Shown one piece after another: positions 25,581-36,120 of a stretch of DNA of 64,000 nucleotides; the stretch's first letter is position 1, and each line of letters opens with the position of its first letter. Source of the DNA: Prochlorococcus marinus XMU1406 (GTDB lineage Bacteria; Cyanobacteriota; Cyanobacteriia; PCC-6307; Cyanobiaceae). The notes under the pieces were generated by a model that saw nothing but the letters and a program-made list of their open reading frames with translations, made no database searches and had not been told where the DNA came from. Both the position numbers and the translations under genes were made by a program. The DNA lies in contig NZ_JAAORG010000001.1 of NCBI RefSeq assembly GCF_017696055.1, positions 496,001 to 560,000 on the forward strand, in the 5' to 3' direction.

Positions 25581-25901
25581 TTATTTATTAGTGTCCTGAT
25601 TTATCTGATTTACTAAAGAGTCTATATCTAATTGATTATATGGTGGTGCTTGCTTTGTCTCTGGATAATCATTTTTGATATTGTTTAACCAATTTTGTTC
25701 AATCTTTATAAGATTTTTTGCAATGTTGAACATACCACCTTTTTTATGTAATTCTTTGATTTTGAGAATAATCTCAGAGGTTCTGCTAGATTTAATATCT
25801 AATTCATTTGCTAAATCTTTTTGGTTTAATCCATGAGATTTCAACCAATCTTTAATGAAGGAGATGAGTTTTTTTTCTTCTTGTTGAGATAATTTACTCA
25901 T
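25581..25901 (-). CDS. Small helix-turn-helix protein, putative regulator
   Basis: The 106-residue protein has a likely helix-turn-helix at about residues 25-50 (LNQKDLANELDIKSSRTSEIILKIKEL), similar to XRE-type folds. A helical linker follows, then a polar tail rich in Asn and Asp. It probably binds DNA. Its ATG directly follows the stop codon of the DUF1232 gene (TAA-ATG, no gap), so the two are translated together. Upstream of that operon is the sigma factor gene on the same strand. I cannot name the family. Confidence 0.75.
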   Translation of the reverse strand: MSKLSQQEEKKLISFIKDWLKSHGLNQKDLANELDIKSSRTSEIILKIKELHKKGGMFNIAKNLIKIEQNWLNNIKNDYPETKQAPPYNQLDIDSLVNQINQDTNK

Positions 25902-26270
25902 TTAATAAAAAGGGAATAACTTATTAAGCTTTTTCTCTGCTCTTGCTCTTATTGAAGGAGTCATATATTTGCTCCATATACTAAGTACTGCCGTGAGGGC
26001 GACAAAATCATCACTAAAGCCAACTAATGGCATAAAGTCAGGGAAAAGGTCAAATGGCATTATTAAATAAGCAAGAGCAGCCATCAAGGAAACTCTTACT
26101 TGTGCTGGAGTAAAAGGATCTATAGCCATTTCCAAAACCTCTAAGGCGGGCTTGGCAATTGTTCTTCCTGCTTTAATAAGAATCTTGATTATGATATTCT
26201 CATCAAATGTAGAGCTTTCTAAAACTTCAGCATCATAAATTTTTTCTTTGTTTTTGTAATTCTCTATCAT
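25902..26270 (-). CDS. DUF1232 (YkvA-like) membrane-associated protein
   Basis: The 122-residue product contains the DUF1232 core QVRVSLMAALAYLIMPFDLFPDFMPLVGFSDDFVALTAVLS (about 57-97). Its family hallmark PxDxxPDxxPxxGxxDD is nearly complete. The function is unknown, and these proteins are thought to sit at membranes. It is the upstream partner of the HTH gene with zero spacing and lies 35 bases downstream of the sigma factor gene. Confidence 0.88.
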   Translation of the reverse strand: MIENYKNKEKIYDAEVLESSTFDENIIIKILIKAGRTIAKPALEVLEMAIDPFTPAQVRVSLMAALAYLIMPFDLFPDFMPLVGFSDDFVALTAVLSIWSKYMTPSIRARAEKKLNKLFPFY

Positions 26271-26305
26271 CCTTATTTATATAATTTAGATTTCTTAAGG
26301 TATTT

Positions 26306-27229
26306 TTAGCTAATGCTATCAACTAGTCCATTCTGTATTCCTGCTTTTCTAAGTTTTCTTAAGGCACGTTGAACGACTTGTCGGCAATATTCCCTACTAC
26401 AACTCATATGTCTTGCCACTTCAGCTAAAGTTCTCCATTCATTAGAACCGTCTAAACCAAATCTCAGGCTTACTATCTTTCTTTCTTTTTCTGTTAAGTT
26501 TGCTTTATCTAATAACTTCCAGGCTGAGGCTGTCCTTTCGGCTAATTCGGCTAATTCCATTGGGGGAGTCTGATCACTTGGAAGAATATCAACTAGCTCA
26601 GAGGGATCCGACTTTGATTTAACAGTACCCTGGAGACTTACAGTAATGCTTCTTAATTCACAAGAAAGGAGTTCATCAATTTCCTCCTTAGTTATTTTCA
26701 TTTCTTCAGCTAGCTCAACAGAGGTGGGTGGAATGCCCTTAAGTTGCATAAGCTTTGATTTTGCTGATCTTAATTTTGTAAGTTTTTCATTAATATTTAC
26801 AGGTATTCTTATGGTTCTACTTTGAGTTGATAATGCTCTATTTAATCCCTGCCTGATCCACCAATAAGCGTAGGTAGAGAATCTGTGCCCCCTAGAGGGA
26901 TCATATTTTTCTACAGCCCTTGTAAGGCCTAATGTCCCCTCCTGAATTAAGTCCAGCAATTCTAGTCCTTTACCTTGGTATCTCTTTGCAAGGTTAACAA
27001 CTAGTCTTAGGTTGGCGGTTATCATTTCATTTTTGGCCTTTTCACCAATTCTGATCTTTTTCCTTTCATCATCGGAATATTCACAAGCGGAACCTTTCCC
27101 ACCTGCTTCTTGACATCTATTTATAAGAACAACCATTTCTTGGACTTTTCTGCCCATAGTGAGTTCTCTCTCGGGAGTCAAAAGTTGATGACGTCCTATT
27201 TCACCAAGAAAATCGCTTAATGAACTCAC
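26306..27229 (-). CDS. RNA polymerase sigma factor, group 2 (RpoD family)
   Basis: The 307-residue protein is a sigma-70 family member without the long N-terminal region of the principal factor. It has region 1.2 (SDFLGEIGRHQLLTPERELTMG) and region 2 (NLRLVVNLAKRYQGKGLELLDLIQEGTLGLTRAVEKYDPSRGHRFSTYAYWWIRQGLNRAL). Region 3 and region 4 with its HTH (EWRTLAEVARHMSCSREYCRQVVQRALRKLR) follow. It therefore belongs to the non-essential group 2 factors used under stress or in circadian control. An AT tandem repeat and a short palindrome lie in its leader. Confidence 0.95.
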   Translation of the reverse strand: MSSLSDFLGEIGRHQLLTPERELTMGRKVQEMVVLINRCQEAGGKGSACEYSDDERKKIRIGEKAKNEMITANLRLVVNLAKRYQGKGLELLDLIQEGTLGLTRAVEKYDPSRGHRFSTYAYWWIRQGLNRALSTQSRTIRIPVNINEKLTKLRSAKSKLMQLKGIPPTSVELAEEMKITKEEIDELLSCELRSITVSLQGTVKSKSDPSELVDILPSDQTPPMELAELAERTASAWKLLDKANLTEKERKIVSLRFGLDGSNEWRTLAEVARHMSCSREYCRQVVQRALRKLRKAGIQNGLVDSIS

Positions 27230-27242
27230 GATTTACCTCTTT

Positions 27243-27257
27243 GTTGATATATTCAAC
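27243..27257 (-). promoter_or_regulatory. 15-bp palindrome upstream of the sigma factor gene
   Basis: GTTGA-TATAT-TCAAC has five-base arms, lies 13 bases before the start codon and contains a T-N11-A-like spacing. It may be an operator or a short hairpin. Confidence 0.3.
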
Positions 27258-27290
27258 TTATAGTTAATTTATTAATAAGCCATACATGTA

Positions 27291-27336
27291 ATAATTAATT
27301 AATAATTAATTAATAATTATTAATTAATTAATTAAC
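27291..27336. repeat. AT-only tandem repeat between hisIE and the sigma gene
   Basis: ATAATTAATTA is repeated twice (27291-27301, 27302-27312), and related TAATTAAT units continue to 27336. Nearly all bases are A or T, and the tract is self-complementary. It lies in the promoter region of the sigma factor gene, about 60-105 bases upstream of its start. Its length may vary between strains. Confidence 0.75.
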
Positions 27337-27383
27337 ATTTTTTTCTCATATTTTTAGATTAAAAAAATTAAAAACTCTAAATT

Positions 27384-28049
27384 TTAATTATTTTTTTTTC
27401 TTCTTGATTCTAGAACAGCAAGTACATCTCTCCACTCAACTCCTTTGTGCATAAGGGCTACCTGCAGATGATAAATTAAATCAGCAGCTTCATTTGAGAT
27501 TGAATTTTTATCATTATCTTTACAAGCCATTATAAATTCTGCAGATTCCTCTCCTATTTTTTTCAAAATAGTGTTACTGCCTTTTGTTAATAAATGATTT
27601 GTGTAACTTTTCTCTGAAGGATTTATTGATCTTTCGTTAATTGTATTAAATAATTCAGAACAAATATTTGAGAAGGGAGTTGTTTTTTTCTCTTTTTTAT
27701 CATTTTGATTGATTTGGATTGCGTTAAAAAAACAACTTTTCTCCCCAGTGTGACATGCACCTGAACCATTTTGTTTAATCAAAAGGATTAGGGCATCATT
27801 ATCGCAGTCGAATCTTATCTCCTTAAGTATTTGGGTACTTCCACTCGTAGCTCCTTTTCTCCAGATTTCGGATCTAGATCTACTCCAGTAATGTACGTTT
27901 TTTGTTTCAAGAGTCATTGACAATGATTCTTTATTCATCCAAGCAAGCATAAGAATCGACCCGTCTAGCCAATCTTGTGCTATTGCAGGGATTAAACCAT
28001 AATTATCAAAGCGTAGATCTTCTATCGAAAAATTAGTTGAATAAGTCAT
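27384..28049 (-). CDS. hisI: Bifunctional HisIE (PR-AMP cyclohydrolase / PR-ATP pyrophosphatase)
   Basis: This fused enzyme performs the second and third steps of histidine synthesis. The N-terminal HisI domain (about 1-115) has the metal-binding DCDNDALILLIKQNGSGACHTGEKSCFF. The C-terminal HisE domain (about 125-221) has KKIGEESAEFIMACKDND and NEAADLIYHLQVALMHKGVEW. The 221-residue length is normal for the fusion. It is transcribed away from the QueD-like gene across about 60 bases. Confidence 0.96.
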   Translation of the reverse strand: MTYSTNFSIEDLRFDNYGLIPAIAQDWLDGSILMLAWMNKESLSMTLETKNVHYWSRSRSEIWRKGATSGSTQILKEIRFDCDNDALILLIKQNGSGACHTGEKSCFFNAIQINQNDKKEKKTTPFSNICSELFNTINERSINPSEKSYTNHLLTKGSNTILKKIGEESAEFIMACKDNDKNSISNEAADLIYHLQVALMHKGVEWRDVLAVLESRRKKNN

Positions 28050-28112
28050 TATGTTTGCTATGTTAAATCCTATTCATTATGTCTTATCAAAAATCATCCT
28101 AACAGTTAATTG

Positions 28113-28583
28113 ATGTATCTTCATTCTCTAAAATTTTCATGCAGTAAGAGTTACGTGGATTTTCCCTGTTCACATAGACAATGGCGCCATAAAGGCCACT
28201 GCAGATTTGTGCATGGATATTCAAGATCATTCACCTTTTGGTTTACTGCAAAAAAATTAGACTTAAATGGTTTTGTTGTGGATTTTTCAAGTCTTAAGCC
28301 CCTTGAAAAAAAACTAAAGCAGCAATTTGATCATACTTTTTTGATAAATAAAGATGATCCTTTATTGAATTACTGGAAAAAATTAAATGACTTAGATGCT
28401 TTGGATCTAAGAATTATGAAAAATGTAGGAATGGAATTCACTTCTGAATTAATTTGGACATGGGCTAATGAATACTTACAGGATAAGGATAAGGGCAGAA
28501 CATGTTGTTGGAAAACAGAATCAAAAGAAAATAAATCTAATAAAGCAAGTTATGAGAAAATTCCTGAATGGTTCGAAACTTAG
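28113..28583 (+). CDS. QueD / 6-pyruvoyl-tetrahydropterin synthase-like protein
   Basis: The 156-residue protein (ATG at 28113; a TTG lies directly before it) belongs to the PTPS/QueD fold. This family makes 6-carboxytetrahydropterin for queuosine or pterin cofactors. Zinc-site candidates are His21 (CSHRQW) and His34 (FVHGYSR). The motif is usually HGHxY, so the third ligand is a tyrosine here. Later motifs are kept: FDHTFLINKDDP and the catalytic Glu in EFTSELIWTWANEYL. The altered zinc site makes the exact activity uncertain. It is convergent with clpB. Confidence 0.8.
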   Translation: MYLHSLKFSCSKSYVDFPCSHRQWRHKGHCRFVHGYSRSFTFWFTAKKLDLNGFVVDFSSLKPLEKKLKQQFDHTFLINKDDPLLNYWKKLNDLDALDLRIMKNVGMEFTSELIWTWANEYLQDKDKGRTCCWKTESKENKSNKASYEKIPEWFET

Positions 28584-28632
28584 ATGAAAGTTGTTAAATT
28601 TCGAGTCATATAAAATTCTTTAATTGGGATCT

Positions 28633-31215
28633 TCAGTCAACAATTATCTCTCCATTAACCAGATAAATATTAACATCGTCTTTATTAAGGTAATTATTAT
28701 TTAATATGTTGTTTGAAATTTTTGTCTCAATTTGTTTTTGAATAATTCTTTTTAAAGGCCTTGCACCATAAGCATTATCGAAACTATTTTGGACCAGTTG
28801 GTTAATTGCCTCATTTGTAATTCTTAAATTTAAGTTTTTTTTGTTAAGTCTGTTTTCTAAATTTTGAAGCTGGATTTTTGCAATTTCTTTTATATCGTTT
28901 AGTTCTAAATTATTAAAAATAACTATTTCATCAAGTCGATTTAAAAACTCAGGTTTGAAAAATTTTTTTAGTTCACTATCTACAATTTTTTGAATTTCAT
29001 TTGTATCTTCTTTTCTAACTGATAAATCACTTATTGATTGACTTCCCAAATTACTTGTGAGAACAATGATGGCATTTTTGAAATTGATTGTACGACCTTG
29101 ACCATCAGTAATAATTCCATCATCAAGAACCTGTAAGAGAATATCTAAGATATCTTTGTGAGCTTTCTCTATTTCATCTAGAAGAATCAATGAATAAGGA
29201 TTTTTGCGCACAGCTTCAGTTAATTGACCGCCTGATTCGAAACCTAAATATCCAGGAGGCGCACCTATGATTTTGCTTACTGAATGCTTTTCCATATATT
29301 CAGACATATCCAGTCTTGTAATTGAAGAATTTGAATCGAATATAATTTTGGCAGTTACTTTGCTCAGCTCTGTTTTCCCAACACCAGTTGGACCTAAGAA
29401 GAGAAAACTGGCTAATGGCTTACTTGGATCATTTAGACCAGTCCTTGATCTCTTAATGGAATCTGCAACAGCGCTAATTGCACTATCTTGACCAATAATT
29501 TTTTCTTTAAGGTTTGACTCTAGGCTCAAAAGTTTATCTTTTTCTGACTGGTTTAAGTTCTGTACTGGAATAGAGGTCCACTTTGAGACAACTTCTGCAA
29601 TATCATCAAAAGTAACCTCTTGCCTTAAAAGACTCGTCTCTCCGTTTTTGTAAGAATTAACTAGACACTCACTTTTTTCTTTCAATTTTTTTTGTAAAGA
29701 ATTTAAAGTTCCAAATTCTAATTCTGCTGCTTTGTTGAGGTCAAAACTCCTTTTGGCTTGATCTATTTGTAATTGAACAGATTCAATTTCTTCTTTTATA
29801 GTACTAACCTCATCAATTTCATCTTTTTCTTTTTTCCATTTAGCGCCTAATTCTGCCTGTTTATCTTTAAGGGATATAAGTTCATTATTGATTTTTTTTA
29901 ATCTTTCTAGAGAAAAATCATCTGTTTCTCTTTTTAAAGATAATTTTTCCATCTCAAACTGCAGAACTTTTCGATCAATTTCATCAATTTCTTCTGGTTT
30001 GGAAGTTATGATCATATTTAATCTTGAGGCTGCTTCATCGATGAGATCTATTGCTTTGTCAGGAAGAAATCTATCGTTAATATATCTCTCGCTAAGGGTT
30101 GCAGCTGCAACTAAAGCATTATCAGAAATTCTCACGCTATGATGAACTTCGTATCTTTCTCTCAATCCTCTTAATATTGATACAGTATCATCTATTGAAG
30201 GAGCATCAATTTTTATTTTCTGAAATCTTCTTTCTAGAGCAGGATCTTTTTCTATATTTTGTTTATGTTCATTAATAGTTGTAGCACCAATACATCTAAG
30301 TTCTCCTCTTGCAAGCATTGGTTTTAATAGGTTGCTTGCATCTAAAGAACCTCCGCTAGCACCAGCCCCTACAACTGTATGAATTTCATCAATAAAAAGA
30401 ATTATCTTACCGTCTGATTCCTTGACTTTCTTTAAGACATTTTTTATTCTTTCTTCAAATTCTCCACGATATTTTGCCCCAGCTATAAGTGAACCCATAT
30501 CTAATGAAATTAGTTGCCTATCTTGTAGCGCAGAAGGTACATCGCCATTAATAATTCTTTGAGCCAACCCTTCAACAATGGCCGTTTTACCAACCCCAGG
30601 TTCTCCAATAAGAACTGGATTATTTTTTGTTCTTCTACTCAATATTTGAATTGTTCTTCTTATTTCTTCATCCCTACCAATAACTGGGTCTAAAATTCTA
30701 TCTCGTGCAGATTGAGTTAGATCTATACCATATTTTCCCAAAGACTCATTAGAAGTATCAAATGCGTTTTTTAATGCTGGATCTGACTTCATTTTTTTTA
30801 TAGTTTCAAGAAATTCTGGAATACCTTTTTGATTTAAAATTTGAAATCCATATTTATCATCATAAGTGAAACCGTAAACTATGTGTTCTGTTGATATCAC
30901 TACATCATTTAAAGTATTTTTAATATCATTAGCTTTCAAAAATATTTTGTGAAGAGTATCTCCAATATATAAATTATCTTGTTTATTTTTCATTTTTGCC
31001 TTCAAATTTAAAGAAGACATTATTTCTTTCTCAATCTCTTTAATATTTACATTATTTTTTTTTAAGATTTTTTTTGTAAGGTTGTCTTGTTTTATAAGTG
31101 CTAAAAATAAGTTGTCAGAGTCTACGTTTTGTTGATAATTTTTATGAGCAATTTCTTTGGCCAAAATAAAATAGCTCCAAGCTGATTTTGAAAATTCGCT
31201 TGGAACTATTTTCAT
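28633..31215 (-). CDS. clpB: Hsp100 disaggregase ClpB-type ATPase
   Basis: ClpB pulls aggregated proteins apart together with DnaK. The product (about 860 residues from the second Met) has an N-terminal substrate domain (1-145). The first AAA+ domain has Walker A GEPGVGKT near residue 202. A coiled-coil middle domain spans about 395-515, and the second AAA+ domain has Walker A GPTGVGKT near 607. No ClpP-binding loop (IGF/IGL) is evident, which favours ClpB over ClpC. The N domain is more lysine/asparagine-rich and diverged than in the principal ClpB, so this may be a second paralogue. It lies downstream of petE. Confidence 0.92.
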   Translation of the reverse strand: MKIVPSEFSKSAWSYFILAKEIAHKNYQQNVDSDNLFLALIKQDNLTKKILKKNNVNIKEIEKEIMSSLNLKAKMKNKQDNLYIGDTLHKIFLKANDIKNTLNDVVISTEHIVYGFTYDDKYGFQILNQKGIPEFLETIKKMKSDPALKNAFDTSNESLGKYGIDLTQSARDRILDPVIGRDEEIRRTIQILSRRTKNNPVLIGEPGVGKTAIVEGLAQRIINGDVPSALQDRQLISLDMGSLIAGAKYRGEFEERIKNVLKKVKESDGKIILFIDEIHTVVGAGASGGSLDASNLLKPMLARGELRCIGATTINEHKQNIEKDPALERRFQKIKIDAPSIDDTVSILRGLRERYEVHHSVRISDNALVAAATLSERYINDRFLPDKAIDLIDEAASRLNMIITSKPEEIDEIDRKVLQFEMEKLSLKRETDDFSLERLKKINNELISLKDKQAELGAKWKKEKDEIDEVSTIKEEIESVQLQIDQAKRSFDLNKAAELEFGTLNSLQKKLKEKSECLVNSYKNGETSLLRQEVTFDDIAEVVSKWTSIPVQNLNQSEKDKLLSLESNLKEKIIGQDSAISAVADSIKRSRTGLNDPSKPLASFLFLGPTGVGKTELSKVTAKIIFDSNSSITRLDMSEYMEKHSVSKIIGAPPGYLGFESGGQLTEAVRKNPYSLILLDEIEKAHKDILDILLQVLDDGIITDGQGRTINFKNAIIVLTSNLGSQSISDLSVRKEDTNEIQKIVDSELKKFFKPEFLNRLDEIVIFNNLELNDIKEIAKIQLQNLENRLNKKNLNLRITNEAINQLVQNSFDNAYGARPLKRIIQKQIETKISNNILNNNYLNKDDVNIYLVNGEIIVD

Positions 31216-31276
31216 CAATCAAGATCTAGGTATGACTGAAATAAGGTTTAAGAAAAAGAGCCTTAAATATGAAGAA

Positions 31277-31627
31277 TTATTCAACAACAACTTTACCTAC
31301 CATTCCAGCGCCTCTGTGAGGCTCGCAATAGTAATCATAAGTTCCTGCAGCATCAAATGTTTCTTCCCAAGACTCTCCTGGTGCAAAAGCAAGGTCTGCA
31401 TGACTTAATTCCTCATGGCCATCAAAAACAGCATTGTGAGGAGCTAATTTATTGTTAACAAATTTAACTGTATCACCAGTACTTATGGTTACTGTACTTG
31501 GTTCAAATGCAAGCATTCCAGCATCCGTTCCAAGTTTTACTTCAACAGTCTTCGCTGAAACTGTTGAAATTCCTAGACTTAGAGTTAAAACTATTGCGAA
31601 TAACCCTGCAAAGATTGAACGTAACAT
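31277..31627 (-). CDS. petE: Plastocyanin
   Basis: Plastocyanin carries electrons from cytochrome b6f to photosystem I in the thylakoid lumen. The 116-residue precursor has a signal peptide (about 1-25, cleaved after STVSA). It has type 1 copper ligands His64 (APHNAV), Cys101 and His104 (YYCEPHRG) and Met109 (GAGMVG). The acidic and tyrosine-bearing docking surface ([10 protein letters not shown]) is present. The gene has its own short leader (31628-31686) that separates it from the epimerase gene on the same strand. Confidence 0.97.
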   Translation of the reverse strand: MLRSIFAGLFAIVLTLSLGISTVSAKTVEVKLGTDAGMLAFEPSTVTISTGDTVKFVNNKLAPHNAVFDGHEELSHADLAFAPGESWEETFDAAGTYDYYCEPHRGAGMVGKVVVE

Positions 31628-31686
31628 AATTGAAATTTACTTATTTATATATATTACAAGGTTTTGGGAGACTATCCGTGAGAATT

Positions 31687-32670
31687 TTAATTGTTATTAC
31701 AGCTTGGTAACTTTGAAAACCTTAAAATTTCATTCAGTGACTTCGCATAACTTTTAAGTTTGAAAGTCTCAGGATTAGTGATGGGTGCATGATTAAAGTC
31801 ATATTTCTTGATACTGAAATAGTCCCAAGGGGTGGTTTGGATGGGGAGAATTCTTAATAATATTTTTAGAATTTTTTTTGTAAGGGGTATCGCAAAATAT
31901 CTCCTCATATTATTTCTTTTTAAAAGTGTAATGATGGCATGATCAATTGAAATAAATTTCTGACCTAGGACAAATTTTCTAAAGCCTTTGTATTGCTCTT
32001 GTTTATAATTTTTAATTAGAAATCCACAAATTTGAGCGATATCATTTGCATGTATAAAGTGAAATTTAGAATCGAGTTTAAAAAATCTTGCTAACCAAAG
32101 CCATTTTCCAATTTCTCTCAATCCACTAGTTAAATAACTCACAGGATATTTACTTTTTTTTTCAAGATTTCCTCCAAAAACCAAGGTAGGGAAAACAGCG
32201 AAAGTTTTTTCTGCAAATGAGCTTTCTCTAAGTCTCTGGAAACATTCATATTTTGTTTGAATGTACTCTGTTCCATAAATCAATGATTCCCTCATTAATT
32301 CTGTTTGGGTATCTAGAATGCTAGCTGTTGAAAAATAAATAATCTTTTCTAACTTGTCAATATCAAGCATCTCAAGTAAATCTTCAAAAGCTTTAATGTT
32401 TACTTCATAGGCTCTTCTTGGATCTCCCCAAGCTGTAGCAGTATGTATTAGGTAATTAATTTGACTAATTTCCTTTTTATACCTATTTGATTCCCTGATA
32501 TCACACACCATTAACTTGACTTTTTTATTTTCTTGAACAGAAATTGGTAACTTACTTTTGTCTCTTACCATGAGATAAAGCCTGAATTTTGTGTTTTTTA
32601 AAAACCAATCAACTAAATATTGGCCAACACATCCATTCGCACCTGTGATTAATAAGTTTTTATATGCCAA
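31687..32670 (-). CDS. NAD-dependent epimerase/dehydratase (extended SDR)
   Basis: The 327-residue protein has an N-terminal Rossmann motif TGANGCVGQYL (residues 9-19). It has the active-site pattern YIQTK around 135-139 and a C-terminal substrate domain of an extended SDR. The substrate cannot be told; sugar nucleotides and steroid-like or flavonoid-like compounds are all possible for this class. It begins 8 bases after the hemE stop on the same strand, so they may be cotranscribed, without an obvious pathway link. Confidence 0.88.
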   Translation of the reverse strand: MAYKNLLITGANGCVGQYLVDWFLKNTKFRLYLMVRDKSKLPISVQENKKVKLMVCDIRESNRYKKEISQINYLIHTATAWGDPRRAYEVNIKAFEDLLEMLDIDKLEKIIYFSTASILDTQTELMRESLIYGTEYIQTKYECFQRLRESSFAEKTFAVFPTLVFGGNLEKKSKYPVSYLTSGLREIGKWLWLARFFKLDSKFHFIHANDIAQICGFLIKNYKQEQYKGFRKFVLGQKFISIDHAIITLLKRNNMRRYFAIPLTKKILKILLRILPIQTTPWDYFSIKKYDFNHAPITNPETFKLKSYAKSLNEILRFSKLPSCNNN

Positions 32671-32678
32671 GACTTTGA

Positions 32679-33719
32679 CTAGTAAGTAAGTTTTTTTCCA
32701 TGTTCAAAAAATGTTTGAGCATTTTCTTCTGGAGTCCCAGGTAAAATCCCATGACCCAAATTAAGAATATATTTCCTGTCTTTAATTTTATTGAAAGTAT
32801 TATCTATCCTTTCTTTTATTGATTCTTTGTTTCCAAATAAAATGCCAGGGTCAACATTACCTTGAATTCCTATCCCACTAGGGATTCTTTTACAAGCTTC
32901 TTCAATGTCTACTGTCCAGTCTAATGAGATTATATCTACTCCAGTTTTTGCCATTCTTTCGATGACACCAGCACTTCCTGAAATATAAAGAATTACTGGT
33001 GTTTCAGGGTATTCCGCTTTTACAATGTCAACAACTTTTTTTTGATACGGTCCAGCAAAGGTATCGAAATCTTGTGGGCTTAGTTGACCTGCCCATGAAT
33101 CAAAAATTTGTACTACTTGCGCTCCAGATTTTATTTGATATTTAAGATATTCACCAATAGATTTTGCAAAATGATCAAGGAGTTTATGAAGTAAATCTGG
33201 CTCTCTAAAAGCCATTGATTTTATTAAAGAATAATTTTTACTGCTTTTACCTTCAACTACATATGCAGCAAGAGTCCAAGGTGCGCCAACAAAACCTAAA
33301 ACTGTTGCCTCATTATTCACATCTTTTTTTAGTGAAGAAAGAACTTGCCCAACAAAACTTAAACTCTCACTTGGATTTAATTCTTTTAAATTTCCTATCT
33401 GGTTAAGAGTTCTTATTGGGTCCTCAATTATTGGACCTTTACTTTCTATTATTTCAAAATTTATACCCATCCCTGGGAGAGGTGTGAGAATATCTGAAAA
33501 AAGGATCACACCATCCGGTTTGAAAGCATGAAAAGGCTGCATTGAAATCTCATATGAGAGCTCTGGATTTTCAGATCTTTCTCTAAAACTTGGGTAACGC
33601 TCCCTTAAATCTCTATAGATTTTCATATATCTTCCTGCTTGCCTCATCATCCATACTGGAGGCCTATTTACTTTTTTACCTAATGCGGCAGAAAGTAGTA
33701 GTGGTAGATCTTGACCCAT
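32679..33719 (-). CDS. hemE: Uroporphyrinogen decarboxylase
   Basis: HemE converts uroporphyrinogen III to coproporphyrinogen III on the route to haem and chlorophyll. The 346-residue enzyme has the N-terminal signature [21 protein letters not shown] (around residues 19-39). It also has the active-site aspartate in [15 protein letters not shown] and the C-terminal [16 protein letters not shown]. It probably forms an operon with the downstream epimerase gene. Confidence 0.97.
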   Translation of the reverse strand: MGQDLPLLLSAALGKKVNRPPVWMMRQAGRYMKIYRDLRERYPSFRERSENPELSYEISMQPFHAFKPDGVILFSDILTPLPGMGINFEIIESKGPIIEDPIRTLNQIGNLKELNPSESLSFVGQVLSSLKKDVNNEATVLGFVGAPWTLAAYVVEGKSSKNYSLIKSMAFREPDLLHKLLDHFAKSIGEYLKYQIKSGAQVVQIFDSWAGQLSPQDFDTFAGPYQKKVVDIVKAEYPETPVILYISGSAGVIERMAKTGVDIISLDWTVDIEEACKRIPSGIGIQGNVDPGILFGNKESIKERIDNTFNKIKDRKYILNLGHGILPGTPEENAQTFFEHGKKLTY

Positions 33720-33775
33720 TTTTCAATTCGATATGTTTTAAGAAAAAATTAAAATTCCAACTTAAAAATCTTACA

Positions 33776-33829
33776 ATGCAAAGCAGAGCAAAAGTGGTAT
33801 ATGAACATTTATATGAAGCACTAAGTTAA
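33776..33829 (+). CDS. Possible 17-residue small ORF between hemE and glgB
   Basis: ATG at 33776 opens MQSRAKVVYEHLYEALS and stops at 33827-33829. The peptide would be a short amphipathic helix. It is the only plus-strand frame in a 120-base gap between two minus-strand genes. No ribosome-binding site is evident. It may be chance. Confidence 0.2.
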   Translation: MQSRAKVVYEHLYEALS

Positions 33830-33839
33830 ATGAGCCTTA

Positions 33840-36104
33840 TTATTTTTTTGATTGATGTTTGAATATACTTACGCTTAATGGGGGCAAAGCAAGTTCTAGA
33901 GCATTTTGATAATCATGAATATTGTAATTTATAGTTTCTTTACCCCCCATATTTCCTTTGTTACTCCCCCCGTATCTAGAGCCATCTGAATTAAATATTT
34001 CTTTATAAAATCCTTCCACAGGAACACCTATTTTGTATGATCCATGAGTATTAGGTGTAAAGTTAGCAACAACAACAAGCCACTCATTGGTGTCGTTTTC
34101 TCTTCTCATGAAACTTATAACCGAATTAGATTTGTCATTACAATCAATCCATTGGAATCCATAAGGATCAAAGTCATTTTTCCATAACGCAGCTTCATTT
34201 TTGTAAAGTGCGTTTAGGTCATCAATCAAGTTTCTGATACCTTTATGAGGTTCAAATTCCAGTAACTCCCATTGTAGATCATCCCAAACATTCCATTCTT
34301 GCCTTTGTCCAAATTCCATTCCCATAAATATTGTTTTTTTACCAGGGTGGGTCCACATATAAGTGAGTAAAGCTCGAGTATTTGCATATTTCTTCCAGTC
34401 ATCTCCAGGCATTTTATGCAAAAGATGACTTTTCCCATGGACAACCTCATCATGACTAAGAGCAAGCATAAAGTTCTCTGTATAGTTATATGTTATTGAG
34501 AAAGTTACACTATTTTGATGGAATTGCCTAAACCAAGGATCTATCTCAAAATAATCGAGCATATCGTGCATCCATCCCATATTCCATTTTAAATTAAACC
34601 CTAACCCTCCCATGTCAGTTGGTTTGGTTACCATTGGCCAAGTTGTTGATTCTTCAGCGATAGAAAGTGCACCTGGGAAATGTTGGAAGAGTACATGATT
34701 AGCCTGTTGAAGAAATTGAACGGCTTCTATATTTTCATTCCCACCATTTTCGTTGGGTATCCATTCGCCATCTGGGCGTAGATAATCTCTGTAAAGCATT
34801 GAAGCTACAGCATCTACTCTTATGCCATCAATATGAAACTCTTCAAACCAATAAACGAGGTTGGCTACTAAGAAATTTCGTACTTCGTTTCTGCTGTAAT
34901 TAAATATTAGGGTTCCCCATTCTTTGTGTTCACCTATGCGTGAATCTCCATGTTCATAAAGATGACAACCATCAAAAAATGCTAAACCATGCTTATCTTT
35001 TGGGAAATGACCAGGTACCCAATCAAGAATTACACCTATGCCCTCTTCATGACATTTATTGACAAATTCCCTAAATTCATTTGGGGTGCCAAATCTACTT
35101 GTTGGCGCATACCAGCCTGTAACCTGGTATCCCCATGAACCATCAAAAGGATGTTCAGTTATTGGCATTAATTCAATATGAGTAAATCCTCTCTCTTTTA
35201 CGTAAGGGATGAGTTTTTCGGTTAATTCTGGATAAGTTAATAATCTTGTTCTAGGTTTTAAATCTGCTGCGGGCACTGGGTCTCTTGGCTCTCCATTGTC
35301 TTCAAGATATTTATTATCAGTTGATTCATGGAGCCAACTTCCTAAATGCATTTCATAAACTGAAATTGGCTTATTAATTTGACTAGATGAATCTCTATTT
35401 GAAATCCAAGAATTATCATTCCAATTAAAGTTTTTCAATTTTGAAACTATTGAACCATTTTGAGGTCTGATTTCATGAAGGAAACCATATGGATCAGCTT
35501 TCTCATAAATATGACCTTGTTGTGTTCTTATTTCATATTTATATGTGTCTCCCTCTTGCATTGTTGGCATGAATAGTTCCCAAATTCCCCCTAATCTTTT
35601 TTGCATTGGATGATGTCTTCCATCCCAAGAATTTATATCTCCAATGATCGAGATTGATTTTGCATTTGGAGCCCAAATGCAAAACATGACTCCTTTTTGA
35701 TTCTTTTCTTCAATGAGATGTGCTCCCATTTTTTCCCAAATATGATGATGATTACCTTCTGCGAAAAGATGCCGATCAACTTCTCCCATCCACTCTTCTC
35801 TATATGACCAAGGGTCACGTTGTGTATGTGTGATCCCTCCTCGTGAAATATTTATTTCGTAATTGGAATTTGGATTTTCAGGCAAGATTGCTTCAAAAAG
35901 CCATCTATGGTTTATGCTTTCGGCCTTGTAGGTATTATTTTTAAAATTTATTTTAACTTCTTCGGCTTCAGGCATCCATAGCCTTATTATCCATTGCTCT
36001 TTATAAAAGTGAGGACCTAATATTTTTAATGGATTATCATTGCAACAATTTTCTAGGTTGATAGCTTCTGATTTAATCCAGTCTGCTTGAATTGTCTCGA
36101 TCAT
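33840..36104 (-). CDS. glgB: 1,4-alpha-glucan branching enzyme
   Basis: GlgB makes the alpha-1,6 branches of glycogen. The 754-residue enzyme has an N-terminal CBM48 domain (about 110-210), preceded by a further N-terminal module of about 100 residues. A GH13 barrel carries the catalytic nucleophile Asp in [15 protein letters not shown], the acid Glu in [11 protein letters not shown], and the third Asp in [11 protein letters not shown]. The length equals that of the long bacterial form. With glgA at the right edge of the window, it gives two glycogen genes here. A bulged hairpin lies 16 bases upstream of the start. Confidence 0.97.
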   Translation of the reverse strand: MIETIQADWIKSEAINLENCCNDNPLKILGPHFYKEQWIIRLWMPEAEEVKINFKNNTYKAESINHRWLFEAILPENPNSNYEINISRGGITHTQRDPWSYREEWMGEVDRHLFAEGNHHHIWEKMGAHLIEEKNQKGVMFCIWAPNAKSISIIGDINSWDGRHHPMQKRLGGIWELFMPTMQEGDTYKYEIRTQQGHIYEKADPYGFLHEIRPQNGSIVSKLKNFNWNDNSWISNRDSSSQINKPISVYEMHLGSWLHESTDNKYLEDNGEPRDPVPAADLKPRTRLLTYPELTEKLIPYVKERGFTHIELMPITEHPFDGSWGYQVTGWYAPTSRFGTPNEFREFVNKCHEEGIGVILDWVPGHFPKDKHGLAFFDGCHLYEHGDSRIGEHKEWGTLIFNYSRNEVRNFLVANLVYWFEEFHIDGIRVDAVASMLYRDYLRPDGEWIPNENGGNENIEAVQFLQQANHVLFQHFPGALSIAEESTTWPMVTKPTDMGGLGFNLKWNMGWMHDMLDYFEIDPWFRQFHQNSVTFSITYNYTENFMLALSHDEVVHGKSHLLHKMPGDDWKKYANTRALLTYMWTHPGKKTIFMGMEFGQRQEWNVWDDLQWELLEFEPHKGIRNLIDDLNALYKNEAALWKNDFDPYGFQWIDCNDKSNSVISFMRRENDTNEWLVVVANFTPNTHGSYKIGVPVEGFYKEIFNSDGSRYGGSNKGNMGGKETINYNIHDYQNALELALPPLSVSIFKHQSKK

Positions 36105-36120
36105 GACTGGTAGATGTTAA

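Noticed and set aside
31242-31267. Possible petE terminator
   Set aside because: A 6-bp TTTAAG/CTTAAA stem is present, but on the transcribed strand there is no following U-tract.
33590-33829. Longer plus-strand frame reaching into hemE
   Set aside because: Most of it is antisense to the hemE start. Only the last 17 codons lie in free sequence, listed as a weak candidate.
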